This document shows positions 37,278 to 39,344 of a DNA stretch of 39,344 nt, one piece after another. The first letter of the stretch is position 1. Each line of letters begins with the position of its first letter. The position numbers were made by a program, and so were the translations under genes. The notes under the pieces were generated by a model that was not told the origin of the DNA, did no database searches, and was given only the letters and a program-made list of their open reading frames with translations. The DNA is from Thermoproteota archaeon (GTDB taxonomy: Archaea > Thermoproteota > Bathyarchaeia > Bathyarchaeales > Bathycorpusculaceae), in the NCBI GenBank assembly GCA_012513715.1, contig JAAZBP010000170.1, forward strand, positions 1-39,344, written 5' to 3'.

Positions 37278-37771
37278 TGAAATTAGAAGGAAAACCTATG
37301 GATAATAATGAAGAGCTATCACGAATAAAGATATTTGCCGTGAAAACTACCACGGGTCAAGAACGCAATGTGGCACGGTTACTTGCCTCAAAAATTGAAA
37401 TTTCACATATACCAATAAAAGCTCTTCTCGTACCCGATACCTTAAAAGGTTACGTTTTCATTGAAGCGGATGGACCACACTTAGTGGAAGAAGCCATTTC
37501 AGGGGTAAGACATGTCCGTTCTAGAATTCCTGGACTCATCGGTTTTAATGAGATTGAACGCTATATCGTCCGCAAACCTGTTATGGAAGACCTAGACGAG
37601 GACGATGTCGTAGAAATTACCGGTGGACCATTCAAAGGTATGCGAGCAAAAATTACGCGGCTCGATAAATCTAAAGGTGAAGTAACACTTGAGTTGCTTG
37701 AAGCAACATTTACTTTGCCCATCACAGTACATTCAGACTATGTAAAACTAGTAGAGAAAGCAAAAGCATAA
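37277..37771 (+). CDS. spt5: transcription elongation factor Spt5/NusG
   Basis: IFAVKTTTGQERNVARLLASKI...LKGYVFIEADGPHLVEEAI and KOW domain DVVEITGGPFKGMRAKITRLDKSKGEVTLELLEA. Confidence 0.95.
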   Translation: MKLEGKPMDNNEELSRIKIFAVKTTTGQERNVARLLASKIEISHIPIKALLVPDTLKGYVFIEADGPHLVEEAISGVRHVRSRIPGLIGFNEIERYIVRKPVMEDLDEDDVVEITGGPFKGMRAKITRLDKSKGEVTLELLEATFTLPITVHSDYVKLVEKAKA

Positions 37772-37782
37772 GGTGAAACAAA

Positions 37783-38271
37783 ATGACAGAAAAAAAAGTT
37801 GTAGAAGCGATTGTTAACGGCGGTCAAGCCAATGCCGGTCCACCATTAGGTCCAGCTCTTGGACCATTGGGCGTTAACATAGTGGCTATTGTAAACAAAA
37901 TAAACGAAGTGACAAAAGAGTATGCTGGAATGAAAGTTCCAGTAAAAATTAGTGTTAACACTGAAGATAAAACCTTCGAAGTAACTGTTGGTACCCCCAC
38001 TTCATCAGCACTTATAGTTGCAGAATTAAAAGTGGAGAAAGGTTCGGGTACACCTAACACCGTAAAAGTTGGCGACCTTTCAATGGAGCAAATAGTTCGT
38101 ATAGCAAAAATTAAAGCTCCTCAATTGCTTGCTTCAAATATGAAAGACGCGACTAAAGAAGTGCTCGGAACCTGCGTAAGTTTAGGTGTTACTGTTGAAG
38201 GCAAAGACCCGCGAGAAGTCCAGAAAGAAATAGATGCTGGCTCATACGAAACCTTATTTGGTAACTGCTGA
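37783..38271 (+). CDS. rpl11: 50S ribosomal protein uL11
   Basis: GGQANAGPPLGPALGPLGVNIVAIVNKINEVTKEYAGMKVPVKISVN. Confidence 0.97.
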   Translation: MTEKKVVEAIVNGGQANAGPPLGPALGPLGVNIVAIVNKINEVTKEYAGMKVPVKISVNTEDKTFEVTVGTPTSSALIVAELKVEKGSGTPNTVKVGDLSMEQIVRIAKIKAPQLLASNMKDATKEVLGTCVSLGVTVEGKDPREVQKEIDAGSYETLFGNC

Positions 38272-38329
38272 TGTTAAGCGAATATTTTTATAATGGGGTT
38301 CTTATCCCCTATTGGCACGAGGCTTAAAA

Positions 38330-38980
38330 ATGCCCCTAGACAACAAGACACTATCTGAAGTAATAAAACAGGCAAAATCTAAGGCTGGAGAAAAGAAGTT
38401 TAACCAGACTATAGACCTGATTCTTGATATAATAGAGATTGATATGAAATCACCGGAAGGTAGAATCCAAGAGGTAGTTGAACTTCCTCATGACACAGGG
38501 AAACCTAACAAAATCTGTGTTATCGCGTCAGGTGAATTCGCATTAAAAGCGAAAAACGCTAACGCTGATTATGTTTTAGAACGTGCAGATTTAGAATCTC
38601 TAAACGGTAAAAAGAAGGAACTACGCAAAATTGCGAACACCAATGATATCTTCATTTCTGAAGCTCCTTTGATGCCCCTTGTCGGTAAAATTTTGGGTCC
38701 AGTTTTGGGTCCAAGAGGTAAAATGCCAATTCCAGTTCCGCCAAATGCAGATATAGGTGCTTTAATTAACAAACATCGCAAAACCGTTGTTGTACGTATG
38801 CGTAACCAACCTATTATTCAAGTTCCTGTCGGCTCACAACAGATGACAGACGAAGAGATTGCAGAAAACATAATGACTGTTCTTCGTGTTCTTGACGGAA
38901 AACTTAAGCGTGGTCTAAAGAACGTAAAATATGTTTTTGTCAAGACAAGTATGGGTGAGCCAGTAAAAATTAAACCATAA
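38330..38980 (+). CDS. rpl1: 50S ribosomal protein uL1
   Basis: LMPLVGKILGPVLGPRGKMPIPVPPNADIGALINKHRKTVVVRMRNQPIIQVPVGSQQM; ATG at 38330 preferred over TTG at 38312. Confidence 0.96.
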   Translation: MPLDNKTLSEVIKQAKSKAGEKKFNQTIDLILDIIEIDMKSPEGRIQEVVELPHDTGKPNKICVIASGEFALKAKNANADYVLERADLESLNGKKKELRKIANTNDIFISEAPLMPLVGKILGPVLGPRGKMPIPVPPNADIGALINKHRKTVVVRMRNQPIIQVPVGSQQMTDEEIAENIMTVLRVLDGKLKRGLKNVKYVFVKTSMGEPVKIKP

Positions 38981-38994
38981 ACGAGAGAATTATA

Positions 38995-39344
38995 ATGCCG
39001 TCCCAACAAGTATTAGAAGAAAAATCAAGCGAGATAGCAACAATCAAAGATATCTTGAAAGAATACAAATCAATCGGTATCGCCAGTCTTAAGAAGGTTC
39101 GTGCTTCCCAACTTCAAGAACTGAAAAAAAGTATGACTGGAAAAGTCTATTTGCGGGTCTTAAAGAACACATTAATTAAATTAGCAATAGAAGAAATGAA
39201 TCAAGCCGAACTCAAAAAGCTTGAGGCATACTTGGAAGGCTCAAACGTTTTTCTGTTTACAGATTTAAATCCCTTCAAACTCGCTCTTCTCCTAGAAAGA
39301 GGTAAAGTAAAAACAACCGCTAAATCCGGAGATATAGCAGCAGA
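38995..39344 (+). CDS. rpl10: 50S ribosomal protein uL10 (P0), truncated by window end
   Basis: MPSQQVLEEKSSEIATIKDILKEYKSIGIASLKKVRASQLQELKKSMTGKVYLRVLKNTLIKLAIEEM..., reading open to the last base. Confidence 0.92.
   Translation, partial: MPSQQVLEEKSSEIATIKDILKEYKSIGIASLKKVRASQLQELKKSMTGKVYLRVLKNTLIKLAIEEMNQAELKKLEAYLEGSNVFLFTDLNPFKLALLLERGKVKTTAKSGDIAA

Noticed and set aside
1-39344. CRISPR arrays, transposons, integrases, rRNA genes
   Set aside because: No regularly spaced repeats, transposase/integrase motifs or rRNA signatures were seen on reading either strand.

Overview
The window is a gene-dense, AT-rich archaeal chromosome segment. It looks like a TACK/Bathyarchaeia-type genome, but that placement is inferred from gene content only. 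Left part: the 3' end of leuA, an elongator tRNA-Met(CAT) with a 30-nt non-canonical intron in the variable loop, an acyl-CoA ligase, a methyltransferase, and hypF-hypC-hypD with convergent hypE. Centre: a long ribosomal-protein cluster (uL22 to uL30, then uL15-secY-EMC3/DUF106-cmk). It starts abruptly at uL22 and is interrupted between uL30 and uL15 by a DUF3892-like gene and an Hsp20-like gene. Right part: a radical SAM protein, a methyltransferase and two paralogous GT2 glycosyltransferases; an ECF S-component plus PurM/AIR-synthase-like pair behind a TATA-proximal palindrome; a TPR protein with a possible structured leader or small RNA; a ThiF/MoeB-like E1; an ArsB/NhaD-type permease; ilvC; a stand-alone 5TMR-LYT membrane protein; bacterial-type clpB behind a palindromic promoter element; a DUF3795 protein; argF; dtdA; and secE-spt5-uL11-uL1-uL10. 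Two short genes missing from the ORF track were found by reading: uS14 (12992..13156) and secE (37104..37277). I saw no CRISPR array, transposase or obvious mobile element. The best candidates for something undescribed are the tRNA-Met variable-loop intron, the Hsp20/DUF3892 insertion in the ribosomal cluster, the ECF-S/PurM-like operon with its palindrome, the structured element before the TPR gene, and a methyltransferase whose coding sequence appears to extend upstream of any standard start codon.
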